NCBI RefSeq assembly: GCF_004322395.1
Contig: NZ_SCTW01000029.1
Location: 62,001-126,000 of the forward strand
Reading direction: 5' to 3'
DNA from: Methylobacter sp.
GTDB lineage: Bacteria > Pseudomonadota > Gammaproteobacteria > Methylococcales > Methylomonadaceae
DNA length: 64,000 nucleotides
Part shown: in pieces, positions 44,523 to 53,530 of the stretch
Position numbering within the stretch: position 1 is the stretch's first letter
Layout of the letters: each line of letters starts with the position of its first letter
Made by a program: the position numbers and the translations under genes
The notes under the pieces: generated by a model
The model's database searches: none
Seen by the model: only the letters and a program-made list of their open reading frames with translations
What the model was told of the DNA's origin: nothing

Positions 44523-46047
44523 TGCCAGTTTTCCAGTTTTAAGCCTGATTATTTTGCTGCCTTTATTGGGCGCGGTTGCCGTATCGGCTATTCCCAATAT
44601 CCGTCATGCCAAGAACGTTACGTTGCTGTTTGCTGCGTTGGAATTAATAGCAACGCTGGCGGTAGTACAGCTGTTTAATGCCGAACTCGGCAATAACTTT
44701 CAGTTGGTTGAGCGCCACGCCTGGATACCCAGCCTGAATATCGAATATCTGGTAGGCGTAGACGGCATTTCAGTATTGTTTTTGCCGATGTCCGCGCTGT
44801 TGACATTAATGGCGATCATCGCTTCATGGAATTCGGTGCAACATCTGACTCAATTGCACTTTGCGTTATTGCTGGCATTGGAAGGCATCACCATCGGCGT
44901 GTTTCTGGCGTTGGACATGGCGCTGTTCTTTTTGTTTTGGGAACTGACCTTGCCGCCGATTTTCTTTTTAATCGGCTTATGGGGCATCGGTTCGGCGCGG
45001 CGCAGCGCGGCGATAAAATACACGCTGTTTATGTTGTTCGGCGGCGTGCCGTTACTGTTTGCGATTATCATCCTGGCCGTCAACCATGCCACCGCAACAG
45101 GCGGTAGCATTCCGCAAGATATGGCTTTCAGCCTGCCGGTATTATTGGAAACGCCGTTGCCGGATAACTTGCAGGCGCTGGTATTTTTATTATTACTGCT
45201 CGGCTTTGCGGTTAAAGCGCCATTGGCGCCGTTTCATACCTGGCTGCCCACCGTCGCAATGGAAGGCCCGACGCAAATGACGGCCTTGCTGACTGGCCTG
45301 AAACTCGGCGCTTTCGGCATAATCCGTTTTGCGATGCCGCTGGCGCCTTCCGCCGCCGTTGAATACAGTTGGGTCTTGGGCATACTCGGCGCAATCACGT
45401 TGGTCTACAGCGCATTGATTGCGTTGCAGCAAACCAACTTGCGCCGCCTGCTGGCTTATGCCAGCGTCAGCCATGTCGGCTTGGTCATCGTCGGTATTGC
45501 TTCATTAAACATGCAGGGCATCCAAGGGGCGGTTTTTCAATTGCTGAATTTCACTATGGTTGCCGGTTCCTTGATGCTGACGGCCGGGTTTATCCAGCAT
45601 CGTTTGGGTAGCACCGAAGCTATCCATCTGGGCGGCTTGGCTAAAGTGATGCCGCGATTGACCTGCTTTTATTTTTTGTTTGCGCTAGCCAGCATAGGGC
45701 TGCCCGGCACCAGCGGATTCCCTGCCGAATTATTGTTGATTATCAGCACCATGCTTGCACACCCCAGCATCAGCATCGCAGCCTTGATTGGCGCGGTACT
45801 CAGCGCCGCTTATATGCTGTCGTTTACCCGTCGCGCTTTCTTTGGCCCCGTCACCCAGACTAGCGTCAAACAGGTGCAGGATTTGCGACCACGCGAACTG
45901 ACATTGTTATGCGTATCGGCATTGTTGATATTGGGTTTTGGATTTTTTCCGAATAGCGTGCTGAAAATGAACAAAGCAACGGCGGAGGCTTGGTTGACCC
46001 GGTTAATGGATCAGCCGGTATTGGCAAGTAAGGCAGAGCGGGATTAA
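44515..46047 (+). CDS. NuoM-like proton-channel subunit 3 of the DAB cluster
   Basis: 510 residues from the ATG at 44515 inside the end of the previous gene, indicating translational coupling. Typical NuoM features: FWELTLPPIFFLIG (TM5 glutamate), VKAPLAPFHTWLP (TM7 lysine) and TALLTGLKLGAFGIIRF. It is the last gene of the co-directional five-gene run, and the next gene has its own promoter. Together with the genes at 36621, 41396 and 42957 it gives four antiporter-like subunits for one DabA. Confidence 0.86.
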   Translation: MSNASFPVLSLIILLPLLGAVAVSAIPNIRHAKNVTLLFAALELIATLAVVQLFNAELGNNFQLVERHAWIPSLNIEYLVGVDGISVLFLPMSALLTLMAIIASWNSVQHLTQLHFALLLALEGITIGVFLALDMALFFLFWELTLPPIFFLIGLWGIGSARRSAAIKYTLFMLFGGVPLLFAIIILAVNHATATGGSIPQDMAFSLPVLLETPLPDNLQALVFLLLLLGFAVKAPLAPFHTWLPTVAMEGPTQMTALLTGLKLGAFGIIRFAMPLAPSAAVEYSWVLGILGAITLVYSALIALQQTNLRRLLAYASVSHVGLVIVGIASLNMQGIQGAVFQLLNFTMVAGSLMLTAGFIQHRLGSTEAIHLGGLAKVMPRLTCFYFLFALASIGLPGTSGFPAELLLIISTMLAHPSISIAALIGAVLSAAYMLSFTRRAFFGPVTQTSVKQVQDLRPRELTLLCVSALLILGFGFFPNSVLKMNKATAEAWLTRLMDQPVLASKAERD

Positions 46048-46065
46048 AAGATGCGTGGCGTTGTG

Positions 46066-46118
46066 TTGACATTTGTAACACATTTGGCAGATACTTCTAA
46101 CATAAAGTTATTTATGTT
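46066..46118 (+). promoter_or_regulatory. Promoter and palindromic operator of the tacAT pair
   Basis: A consensus -35 TTGACA at 46066-46071 is followed 18 bases later by GATACT (46090-46095). Just downstream lies a perfect palindrome AACATAAA-GTTA-TTTATGTT (46099-46118), ending 13 bases before the antitoxin start codon. Its position at the transcription start fits autorepression by a ribbon-helix-helix antitoxin. Confidence 0.65.
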
Positions 46119-46131
46119 GGCATGAAATTCA

Positions 46132-46422
46132 ATGAGAACAGAACATACACCTGCAGAAGTAAACATCCACTTACGTGCGAAAGCCCACGATAGATTGCTT
46201 ATCGACCAAGCCGCCGAGTTGGTCGGTTCAAATCGTTCGCAATTTATGATGGCCTCAGCACTCAAGGAAGCCAAGAATGTGATCCTTGACCAAACCTCTA
46301 TTTATATAGACAACAAGACATTCCAAAACGTATTGGAGTGGCTGGACACACCGGCAACACAAGAACAGATTGACGGGATGGACCGATTGCGCGCAATCGA
46401 ACCGCCTTGGTCGGATGAGTAA
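46132..46422 (+). CDS. DUF1778 ribbon-helix-helix antitoxin (TacA-like)
   Basis: 96 residues. The N-terminal region (VNIHLRAKAHDRLLIDQAAELVG) is the DUF1778 ribbon-helix-helix DNA-binding domain, and the C-terminal tail is the expected toxin-neutralising segment. It overlaps the GNAT toxin gene by eight bases (ATGAGTAA). Likely represses its own promoter at the palindrome just upstream. Confidence 0.9.
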   Translation: MRTEHTPAEVNIHLRAKAHDRLLIDQAAELVGSNRSQFMMASALKEAKNVILDQTSIYIDNKTFQNVLEWLDTPATQEQIDGMDRLRAIEPPWSDE

Positions 46423-46927
46423 AAATAAAGGATTTTGTTCGCCTGCCCATTTAACCGTACGGCATGAAATAGAGGGCTTTCACTCGGGCGAGGAAACGCT
46501 GGATACTTGGTTGCGTGAACGAGCATTCGCCAACATGGAAGCATCGGCAAGTAGAACCTATGTTATTTGTCCGTCAGGTTCGCCTAAGGTTATTGGATAT
46601 TATGCCATCTGCATGGGGCAGATTCTTAACCAAGAGACTGTTGGCTCCATGCGCCGGAATATGCTCCTCCAGATTCCAGCGGTAATTCTTGGGCGATTGG
46701 CTATTGATAAACAATGGCAAGACCAAGGGTTAGGCAAAGCCTTGCTTCAAGATGCAGTGCAAAGATCTGCCCGTGCCACTAAAGAAGTATCCGCTCGTCT
46801 TTTGATTGCACATGCCATTTCTCCGGAAGCGGAAGCCTTCTATTTGCATTACGGTTTTACCCGTCTTCCAATCGAAACACCAACCTACGCTCTAGACCTT
46901 ATCAAGTTTGCCAAGTTTTCGGAATAA
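46415..46927 (+). CDS. GNAT acetyltransferase toxin (TacT-like)
   Basis: 170 residues from the ATG at 46415 within the antitoxin stop region; a longer frame from 46370 is out of context. The acetyl-CoA-binding motif is QDQGLGKALL preceded by LGRLAIDKQW, and the C-terminal YLHYGFTRLP is typical. Relatives acetylate the amino group of charged tRNAs and stop translation. Neutralised by the DUF1778 partner. Confidence 0.9.
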   Translation: MSKNKGFCSPAHLTVRHEIEGFHSGEETLDTWLRERAFANMEASASRTYVICPSGSPKVIGYYAICMGQILNQETVGSMRRNMLLQIPAVILGRLAIDKQWQDQGLGKALLQDAVQRSARATKEVSARLLIAHAISPEAEAFYLHYGFTRLPIETPTYALDLIKFAKFSE

Positions 46928-47108
46928 ACTTTGTCAGTTTGGATCGGCGGACCCAAGAAAGGAAGTATGCGTTTGGCATTGCTCTCAAAAATGCTTGCCC
47001 ATGCACAATACAAGACTTACAACAAAGTAGCGATTAGGAAAAACAGCTTGCATTCAAAATTTCTGCGTACTAAAGTTCGCTTTGATGTAAATTAAAGGGA
47101 ATAAGCCA

Positions 47109-47453
47109 GTGACCGACGCAACAATGCCAAAGCGGGTTATCGTTTATGCCAAAGAAAGCGGAAAGGAACCTTTTACCGAATGGCTTTATAGCTTGCGGGA
47201 TGTCATCGTGCGAAAACGTATCCTTGCCCGCGTTTCCCGTTTGCAACAAGGCAACTATGGAGATTGTGAGCCGGTCGGCGAAGGGGTTAGCGAGTTGCGA
47301 TTATTTTTCGGTTCCGGCTACAGGGTTTATTTTGGGGAAGAGGGTAACCAAATTGTCGTCCTGCTCTGCGGCGGCGACAAGGGAAGCCAAAGCAAAGACA
47401 TTGATCAAGCCAAAACCTATTGGCAGGAGTATCTAAACCATGAGCATTTATAG
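47109..47453 (+). CDS. RelE/HigB-type toxin
   Basis: 114 residues from a GTG at 47109 (AAAGGGA nine bases upstream; an ATG five codons in is also possible). It belongs to the 'addiction module killer' branch of the RelE/ParE fold: EPFTEWLYSLRD, RILARVSRLQQGNYGDCEPVG, GVSELRLFFGSGYRVYF and the C-terminal VLLCGGDKGSQ. Expected to be a ribosome-dependent mRNA interferase or gyrase inhibitor. Toxin-first order and a 14-base overlap with the antitoxin match HigBA-type loci. Confidence 0.88.
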   Translation: MTDATMPKRVIVYAKESGKEPFTEWLYSLRDVIVRKRILARVSRLQQGNYGDCEPVGEGVSELRLFFGSGYRVYFGEEGNQIVVLLCGGDKGSQSKDIDQAKTYWQEYLNHEHL

Positions 47454-47763
47454 AACGATTGGCGAAGTTGAAGAACAATATCTTCGCGACCATCCCGAGG
47501 AAGTGGACGATTATATTACCGTCCTCTTCGACGAATATGCTGAAAACGGCGACACCGCCGCCCTGTTGTCCTCCCTGCGCGTAGTCAGTCGAGTGAAAGG
47601 AGTAAGCCGAGTCGCGGAAGCTTCCGGCTTAAGCCGCAAGGGTGTGCAAAAAGCCCTTTCGGAAAACGGCAATCCACAATTTAGCAGCGTCAACGCCATT
47701 ATGCATGCCATGGGCTACCGACTGACCCCGCAAAAACTTCCTGCGGCGAATCATACTTCTTAA
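47440..47763 (+). CDS. HTH antitoxin of the HigA-like family
   Basis: 107 residues. The C-terminal half is a Cro/C1-type helix-turn-helix (VSRVAEASGLSRKGVQKALS-type core followed by GNPQFSSVNAIMHAMGY), and the N-terminal half is the toxin-binding part. It begins inside the toxin gene. The family is that of 'addiction module antidote' proteins paired with the killer family upstream. Confidence 0.88.
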   Translation: MSIYRTIGEVEEQYLRDHPEEVDDYITVLFDEYAENGDTAALLSSLRVVSRVKGVSRVAEASGLSRKGVQKALSENGNPQFSSVNAIMHAMGYRLTPQKLPAANHTS

Positions 47764-47809
47764 TCTTTAAGGAACGGGTTGAGTTTGTTCGTGCTGTTAT
47801 CGAAGCTCG

Positions 47810-47888
47810 GTAGAGGGGGCGCATCGCGCCCATTTCCGATACCGTTGATATTTTAAAATCTGCAAATGGTGCGCGATGCGCCCCCTAC
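47810..47888. repeat. Palindromic repeat, GGGGGCGCATCGCGC family
   Basis: Left arm 47810-47835 (GTAGAGGGGGCGCATCGCGC, then CCATTT) and right arm 47864-47888 (AAATGGTGCGCGATGCGCCC, then CCTAC) are reverse complements with two small differences and a 28-base AT-rich centre. It lies between the convergent higA-like and KTSC genes. It could form a strong terminator for both, and it looks like a miniature mobile repeat. Confidence 0.8.
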
Positions 47889-47902
47889 TTGGCTTCCCCT
47901 GC

Positions 47903-48124
47903 TTAGTTAGCTCTCTGGTAAGGATAAAAGTTCTTAAAATTCCTATTGAGGTAAGAGCCAACAGATGGTGCCATCCTCAGATTCTCATATTCAAGTTCAG
48001 ATACGCCTTTGTACGCATAGATAGAACCATCGAGAAATTGAACATATACCCATTGACTTTCGGCATCATAACCAACCGCAGATATATTTGATGAGCTTAC
48101 AGGGTGCATTTCAGGAATAGACAT
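47903..48124 (-). CDS. KTSC-domain small protein
   Basis: 73 residues with the KTSC signature VSSSNISAVGYDAES followed by VQFLDGSIYAYKGV and VGSYLNRNF. KTSC domains occur alone or fused to enzymes, and their function is not established. Here an AAGGAG site lies six bases before the start, and the gene begins nine bases after the HerA stop on the same strand, so it looks like the third gene of the SIR2-HerA operon. Confidence 0.88.
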   Translation of the reverse strand: MSIPEMHPVSSSNISAVGYDAESQWVYVQFLDGSIYAYKGVSELEYENLRMAPSVGSYLNRNFKNFYPYQRAN

Positions 48125-48133
48125 ATTTTCTCC

Positions 48134-49909
48134 TTAACTAAATGTTTGGTTTCGCCAATTTCGGATACTGGTTTCATATTCCAGCATATCTGGGCATGGA
48201 TTTTCCCACAATTTTGAGGCAATAGGATCAGCACTTTTGGTAGCATTATTTGTTTGAAAGAATTTAACTCTTGATGGAATGCGGACTGCTTCCCCACTGA
48301 CAATCGCTTCCCCAGTTCTCAAACTCGAAAGAACATCGGCCATTTCCCGTAGTTCATCCTGCATCGCTGATGAAACGTGGCCTTTGTCCTTTGTGTTTGT
48401 CATTCTCAGAGCGATAATGGAGCCGCATTGACTCAACACTGTTTCGTCCAATTCTGATGGACGTTGTGTGACCAGAAGCATACCGACCCCATATTTCCGA
48501 CCTTCTTTTGCAATCGCCTGTACAGTCCTTGAAGAAATCGAGTCTTCGCCTGCTTTTAAATAGGCGTGAGCCTCATCCAATACGATAAGCAACGGCTGCT
48601 TCTTTCCCCCAACTAGTGTGTTTTGTCCCCAGTAGAGCGCGTCATAAATAATCTTCAAAATAGAACCTGAAATTGCTTGCATAATATCGGATGGAATCGC
48701 CGAAAGATCCAAAATGGAAACAGGGAAACCCTGCCCAAACCAACTGGCAAACAAGCTTGGGAGATCATTTGGTGCCTGCCCTTTGAGATCGGGACAATAA
48801 TTTTCAGGATCAAACAAAAAACGGTATCTCTGATCAAAAAGGCGAGAACGCATACCATCGAGAAACCCAAGAATACCTTTTGCCCTATTGTTGAGAAATG
48901 GTTCTCCTCCACCGGGCGCAGCTGGCGGATAGCGATTTGACTTTAATAGTGCAGCATCCCCCTCTTCTACCAATTCAAAAAGTGTCTCTCTATCTTTACG
49001 AAACGTCATACGTTCAAAATTATCCAAATCAAACCAAAGCTGCTTAATCGAAAAAGGAATTGGACTGTCAGCCGTGATTGCCTCTTCCCGAAGCCCTGTA
49101 CTTTCCGATGCCCAACTACGTTTCATGTCCAGCACTTTCTCCCGGATATAATCTTCATTCTGGTCTGAAAGCTTGCCTGGAAATATTGCCATCAACTCTT
49201 TAAACGGGAGCGCCCAGAAAGGAACGCAAAGTTCCTTATCGCCAGCTTCTGCATTCGCCCCTACTCTAAAAACGCAGCATTGACCGGACAACGAACTCGC
49301 ATACTCGCCATGCGGATCAATCATAAGAACCCGCGTACTTTGGAAAGGCTTATCGGCAATAGCTTTAACCACGATGCTCACTGCATTCGATTTCCCACTG
49401 CCTGTTGCACCAAGGATAGCGCAATGTCTAGAAATGAGCTTATCCATGTCCAGCTGTGCAGCAAGCCCTTCCGAGGCACTTTGATTGCCAATCACAATCG
49501 ACGATTGGACATTGTAGCCACCATAAACAATACGAAGGTCTTCATTTGTAACCAGATGCACTTGGTCGCCCGAAGTTGGCGATTGCAGCACACCTCTCTC
49601 AAAGTAAGAACCAACCTGTTCGCCAACCAAAATCATTTTTAACCAACGATGCCCATCAACAACTGACGGGGTTTCTTTGTAAGCTATAAGCAACGATTCC
49701 GGCATAGCCAAAACGCCCGCTTGGGTAATTAAGCCATACAGATTAGCGTAACCCAGAGGGATTTTAAGAAAAGAACCAATTTGTCCAATTCTGTAAACAG
49801 TGCCATCTATAATCGGCATATTCGACGGGTAGCTACCCAGCATCTTGATAGTCACTGAATTTCCACTGACGCTTTCGACTTCCCCGATGTGGGTAGGATT
49901 ATGTTTCAT
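48134..49909 (-). CDS. HerA-type hexameric ATPase of a SIR2-HerA antiphage system
   Basis: 591 residues from the ATG at 49909 (MKHNPTHIGEVES). An in-frame start at 50071 would lie deep inside the SIR2 gene. The N-terminal HAS-barrel is followed by Walker A GATGSGKSNAV (about 165-173), Walker B LLIVLDEAHAYL (about 443-450) and the arginine-finger region VTQRPSELD. The start overlaps the SIR2 gene end by 11 bases. SIR2-HerA pairs (also called Nezha) form large complexes that sense phage DNA and deplete NAD or degrade DNA. Its lower GC than surrounding housekeeping genes fits horizontal acquisition. Confidence 0.9.
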   Translation of the reverse strand: MKHNPTHIGEVESVSGNSVTIKMLGSYPSNMPIIDGTVYRIGQIGSFLKIPLGYANLYGLITQAGVLAMPESLLIAYKETPSVVDGHRWLKMILVGEQVGSYFERGVLQSPTSGDQVHLVTNEDLRIVYGGYNVQSSIVIGNQSASEGLAAQLDMDKLISRHCAILGATGSGKSNAVSIVVKAIADKPFQSTRVLMIDPHGEYASSLSGQCCVFRVGANAEAGDKELCVPFWALPFKELMAIFPGKLSDQNEDYIREKVLDMKRSWASESTGLREEAITADSPIPFSIKQLWFDLDNFERMTFRKDRETLFELVEEGDAALLKSNRYPPAAPGGGEPFLNNRAKGILGFLDGMRSRLFDQRYRFLFDPENYCPDLKGQAPNDLPSLFASWFGQGFPVSILDLSAIPSDIMQAISGSILKIIYDALYWGQNTLVGGKKQPLLIVLDEAHAYLKAGEDSISSRTVQAIAKEGRKYGVGMLLVTQRPSELDETVLSQCGSIIALRMTNTKDKGHVSSAMQDELREMADVLSSLRTGEAIVSGEAVRIPSRVKFFQTNNATKSADPIASKLWENPCPDMLEYETSIRNWRNQTFS

Positions 49910-51221
49910 ATTGATTCTCAGCACCGGAAGCGTCTTTGGACGATGACAGTCCATTGAGAAACTCCGATAACTTGCAAAAATCAGGCAGTCGAAATTCGCC
50001 TGTTCCCTCCCATTTTTCATTTCCTTTATACTCTCCTGTTTCATCCGAAGGTATGGCACCGTCTTCGTCAAAATATTGGTCGACTTGAATTACCTCATCT
50101 TTTTTTGGTTCATCCCTGAGCTTCCATTTACCAAATTTTCCACCGATCACCGCATGACGTAAACCATACACTGACATTTTTCCTTTAGTCCCATTAGTTG
50201 CCATTTCGCGGACACCATCCTTTTCATCGGCAAGCCCATAGAGTGGGTTATTTTCCTCGCCGTGTTTATCGTAATACATAGCGATAACATGGGAGTTGGC
50301 TCCCCGTCTAAGCGACGTTGCGATTCGCTCGTTGATGTGGCTGTCGCCAAAGGAATAACCGCATGTAATCAAAACGGCATCATCTTGTTGTAAAAATGTG
50401 CAAAGGCGATCAATCAAACCGACATAAGGCTGCTTCTTTGAAGCATTATATTTAAGGTGCGATGGATAAATCAAAATGGACTCATCATCAGACTCGACTG
50501 TATTGGCTTGTTTACGAATCACTGCTTTATCGCTTTCCCGAAATACCCAACCCAACGATCCATGCATCTTCCAGAGCTTAACCAAATGCAGATATGCATC
50601 AATGTCCTCTACCGCTTCAGGGCAAAAGAACGGCTCATAGCTTCCAGAAAACCCATCGAAATAGGGTATGCCTAAACCTTCCAAGGCAATTTCAAATAAA
50701 TAATCGTAATTGGTCGTAAAAATTTCTACCGGGTAGCTTCTTCGCGCATTTGAAACCCAACTGGAAAATTTTGAATGGGCCAGCGTGGCCCTGTCTTCGG
50801 ATTTAAAATCCTCATGAACCGACACAAGCTTTACAATATTATCCTTCACCAGATTAGCAAGCGTTTTAAAGCCAGCGGAATCTAACCCATTCAAATTTCC
50901 GTTCCCAATAACCTCACGTTTAGCCTCAATGCTTGAAAGCAATGATTCTATGTTGAATATGTTGAATGGTGGTTTTCTATTTTCAATTTCTTGTTGAATT
51001 TGTTGTACAGCGTTAGCAAACTCAGCTGAGTGGTCGGCAGCTTCTTTCTCAATTAGTTTAGTCATCTGCCCTATGACAGGGACACCAATGGTTGAGATGC
51101 CTGTTGCATTTGTACAAGATGAACCCGCGCCAAAAAGAAAGCCGATGCGCTTTTTGTTATTAATCAATATTTGATGAACGCCGCGTATATGCTCACGAGG
51201 GTCATGCGTGTGTATTCTCAT
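49899..51221 (-). CDS. SIR2-domain NADase effector of a SIR2-HerA antiphage system
   Basis: 440 residues. The NAD-binding start is GFLFGAGSSCTNATGIS (about 27-43), followed by the TTNYDYLFE motif (about 168), the probable catalytic histidine in LWKMHGSLGW (about 220) and ITCGYSFGDSHINERI near the C-terminal side of the domain. Family members cleave NAD to stop infected cells. It is directly upstream of and overlaps HerA, the known partner. It has its own promoter region shared divergently with an HTH gene at 51449. Confidence 0.9.
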   Translation of the reverse strand: MRIHTHDPREHIRGVHQILINNKKRIGFLFGAGSSCTNATGISTIGVPVIGQMTKLIEKEAADHSAEFANAVQQIQQEIENRKPPFNIFNIESLLSSIEAKREVIGNGNLNGLDSAGFKTLANLVKDNIVKLVSVHEDFKSEDRATLAHSKFSSWVSNARRSYPVEIFTTNYDYLFEIALEGLGIPYFDGFSGSYEPFFCPEAVEDIDAYLHLVKLWKMHGSLGWVFRESDKAVIRKQANTVESDDESILIYPSHLKYNASKKQPYVGLIDRLCTFLQQDDAVLITCGYSFGDSHINERIATSLRRGANSHVIAMYYDKHGEENNPLYGLADEKDGVREMATNGTKGKMSVYGLRHAVIGGKFGKWKLRDEPKKDEVIQVDQYFDEDGAIPSDETGEYKGNEKWEGTGEFRLPDFCKLSEFLNGLSSSKDASGAENQYET

Positions 51222-51448
51222 AATTTGCTTTCCCTATTGTTGACCTGTACTTCTACACATTAAGTTAGAATGCGCTAAAAATATAAACATCGTTCATTAT
51301 TATTTAGCATAGTCTTTTCTATACGCCAAGCTCAGTCGATTTTATCGCATTCTTGTCCGATATGCTTTTGTTTCGTTTCTTAAAAGATACGTAACTATTC
51401 AGTGAATGCTAATGTTGAGATTGTCGATTACCATTGAGGAGAAAAAAC

Positions 51449-51751
51449 ATGATACATAACGGTATGCGGCCCATTCACCCTGGCGAAATCCTGCGGGAAG
51501 ACTACCTGATTCCGCTAGGTCTGAGCGTAAACGCATTGGCTAATGCCCTGCGCGTTCCGGCTACTCGCCTGCACGAAATTGTCAAAGAACGCCGTTCCAT
51601 TACGCCCGATACCGCACTGCGTTTGGCGCGTTATTTTGGCAGTGATGCTCAATCCTGGCTGAGTTTGCAAGTTGCTTACGATTTGCGCGTGGCGGAGCAA
51701 CAAGCTTTGGCCGCAATTGAGAAAGAAGTTTTGCCGCGTGAGGTGGCTTAA
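51449..51751 (+). CDS. Orphan HigA-type HTH antitoxin
   Basis: 100 residues from the ATG at 51449, eight bases after GAGGAG. It is the VapI/HigA family: MRPIHPGEILREDYLIPLG, then a Cro/C1 helix-turn-helix (VPATRLHEIVKERRSITPDTALRLARYF). HigA genes normally follow a ~90-codon higB, but the 227 bases upstream hold no toxin-like frame on either strand. It is divergent from the SIR2-HerA operon and could act as its regulator, which would be speculation. Confidence 0.85.
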   Translation: MIHNGMRPIHPGEILREDYLIPLGLSVNALANALRVPATRLHEIVKERRSITPDTALRLARYFGSDAQSWLSLQVAYDLRVAEQQALAAIEKEVLPREVA

Positions 51752-51756
51752 CCGAC

Positions 51757-51783
51757 CACCCTTCGACAAGCTCAGGGCGAACC
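51757..51783. repeat. CCCTTCGACAAGCTCAGGG palindromic repeat
   Basis: A single intergenic copy of the same family as those at 10957, 13256, 17617 and 38711, six bases after the orphan higA stop codon. The core CCTTCGACAAGCTCAGG is an imperfect palindrome seen in many bacterial genomes. Confidence 0.8.
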
Positions 51784-51832
51784 GTTAAGCTTAACAACGT
51801 GTATTGTCTTCAATAGTAATGCCTCAAGGCAA

Positions 51833-52927
51833 TTACGAATCATCAACCTGATCGGCAAGCACAGTTAGTTTCTTAATCAACTCCGATAATTGCTTCTGGT
51901 TTTCCGCACGCACCGTCGCATGAGCCACTTTCCGCCCTTTGCGCGGGGCTTTATCGTAAAGATGCAAATGCGCATGGGGAATTGCCAATAGCTCTTCAGT
52001 CTTCGGAAGTCCGCCAATGAAATTAACCATGGCTGCATTGCCTACCGGCGCTGTTGAGCCTAACGGCAGATCCAGAATCGCCCGCAAATGATTTTCAAAC
52101 TGGCTGGTTTCGGCCCCTTCAATCGTCCAATGGCCGGAGTTATGCACTCGCGGCGCAAACTCGTTGGCAACCAGTTTTCCGTCTACTTCAAATAACTCCA
52201 AAGCCAATACGCCGACATAATCCAGCGCTTCCAGCAAGCGGGACACATAGGTTTCGGCCTGTTTTTGCATCGGGTCATCCGCACGGCATTCGGAAACGCG
52301 CAATATGCCGCCGCGATGCAGGTTTTCCGATAACGGATAGAAAACAATCTCTCCTGAAACACTGCGCACGGCAATGATGGACACTTCGCGGTTAAACGGG
52401 ACGAAAGCTTCGACCACAGCCGGTGCGCCTTGCAGTTGTTCCCAGGCCGCTTTTAAATCGTCCGCCGATTTGAGTACGGACTGGCCTTTGCCGTCGTAGC
52501 CTTGGGTGCGGCTTTTTAAAATGGCCGGATAGCCGAGGGTGGGCATAGCTTGTTGCAGGCTTTCAAGGCTATCCACCGCCGCATAATTCGGGGTAGGAAT
52601 ATCGATGTCGTGGAAAAAGCTTTTTTCGATCAACCGGTCCTGGGCAACGGCCAAGGCTTTTGGCGAGGGATGTACTTGGGTGTGAGAAGCCAGAAACTCA
52701 GCAACTTCTGCAGGAACGTTCTCGAATTCGTAAGTGACCACATCGGCGCGTTCCGCCAGTTGCGCCAATAATTCCGGATCGTTGTAGTCGCCGATCAAGG
52801 CTTCGCCCAGCCTGTTGGAGCAGGCATCGGCGGAGGGGTCGAGAAAGATAAATTCCAGACCTAAAGGTACGCCCGCCAGCGCTATCATTCTGGCAAGCTG
52901 GCCTGCACCTAATACACCCACTCTCAT
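51833..52927 (-). CDS. purK: N5-carboxyaminoimidazole ribonucleotide synthase
   Basis: ATP-grasp enzyme of purine synthesis that carboxylates AIR with ATP and bicarbonate. It is 364 residues, a normal length. It begins [19 protein letters not shown]. It has the ATP-grasp glycine-rich [11 protein letters not shown] and the metal-binding [15 protein letters not shown]. Its start overlaps the purE stop by four bases, so the pair is translationally coupled. Confidence 0.96.
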   Translation of the reverse strand: MRVGVLGAGQLARMIALAGVPLGLEFIFLDPSADACSNRLGEALIGDYNDPELLAQLAERADVVTYEFENVPAEVAEFLASHTQVHPSPKALAVAQDRLIEKSFFHDIDIPTPNYAAVDSLESLQQAMPTLGYPAILKSRTQGYDGKGQSVLKSADDLKAAWEQLQGAPAVVEAFVPFNREVSIIAVRSVSGEIVFYPLSENLHRGGILRVSECRADDPMQKQAETYVSRLLEALDYVGVLALELFEVDGKLVANEFAPRVHNSGHWTIEGAETSQFENHLRAILDLPLGSTAPVGNAAMVNFIGGLPKTEELLAIPHAHLHLYDKAPRKGRKVAHATVRAENQKQLSELIKKLTVLADQVDDS

Positions 52928-53424
52928 AATTCATCCCCTGGTCTTGGATCTGGGTGTGCAAGCACCGATTCGGTTTGCTCACTTCTGAAATTGTTTAATG
53001 CGCCCTTATATTGGACATGTTTGTTACTGATAATGGCCGCCGCCAGCAAGGCCGCGTTGATTGCGCCGGCTTTGCCTATTGCCAAGGTGCCGACCGGAAT
53101 CCCGGCGGGCATTTGCACGATGGATAACAAGGAATCCATGCCGTTCAGGGCTTTGGATTGCACCGGTACGCCCAACACAGGTACGGCGGTTTTCGCGGCT
53201 GTCATACCGGGTAAATGCGCCGCGCCGCCTGCGCCGGCAATGATTACTTCCAGGCCTTTGGTTTCGGCAGATTCGGCATAATCGAACAGTTTATCCGGGG
53301 TACGGTGCGCCGAAACGACTTCAACCTCATGCGGAATGCCGAGCCGCTCCAGCGTTTCCGCGGCAAAGCGCATGGTTTCCCAGTCGGACGTCGAGCCCAT
53401 GATGATGCCAACCAGTGCGGTCAT
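52924..53424 (-). CDS. purE: N5-carboxyaminoimidazole ribonucleotide mutase
   Basis: 166 residues, converts N5-CAIR (product of PurK) to CAIR. Diagnostic blocks are [13 protein letters not shown], the substrate loop [14 protein letters not shown] and [14 protein letters not shown]. It is first in the purEK operon. Immediately upstream is a large inverted-repeat element, so the operon promoter lies within about 100 bases of the start. Confidence 0.96.
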   Translation of the reverse strand: MTALVGIIMGSTSDWETMRFAAETLERLGIPHEVEVVSAHRTPDKLFDYAESAETKGLEVIIAGAGGAAHLPGMTAAKTAVPVLGVPVQSKALNGMDSLLSIVQMPAGIPVGTLAIGKAGAINAALLAAAIISNKHVQYKGALNNFRSEQTESVLAHPDPRPGDEL

Positions 53425-53530
53425 GTGTTACTCCTAATTAAGCAGGTAATCATAAATGTCTAATAGCTACCACGAAAGGTGGTGTATATCAAAAAATCAA
53501 AGCCGCGTAGTATCGCATAAATGCCGGTAT

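Noticed and set aside
36621-46047. Interpretation as a complex I (nuo) operon or an Mrp antiporter
   Set aside because: No nuoA-K or mrpB-G genes are present, while a full-length DabA with intact zinc site sits in the middle. DAB is the better fit.
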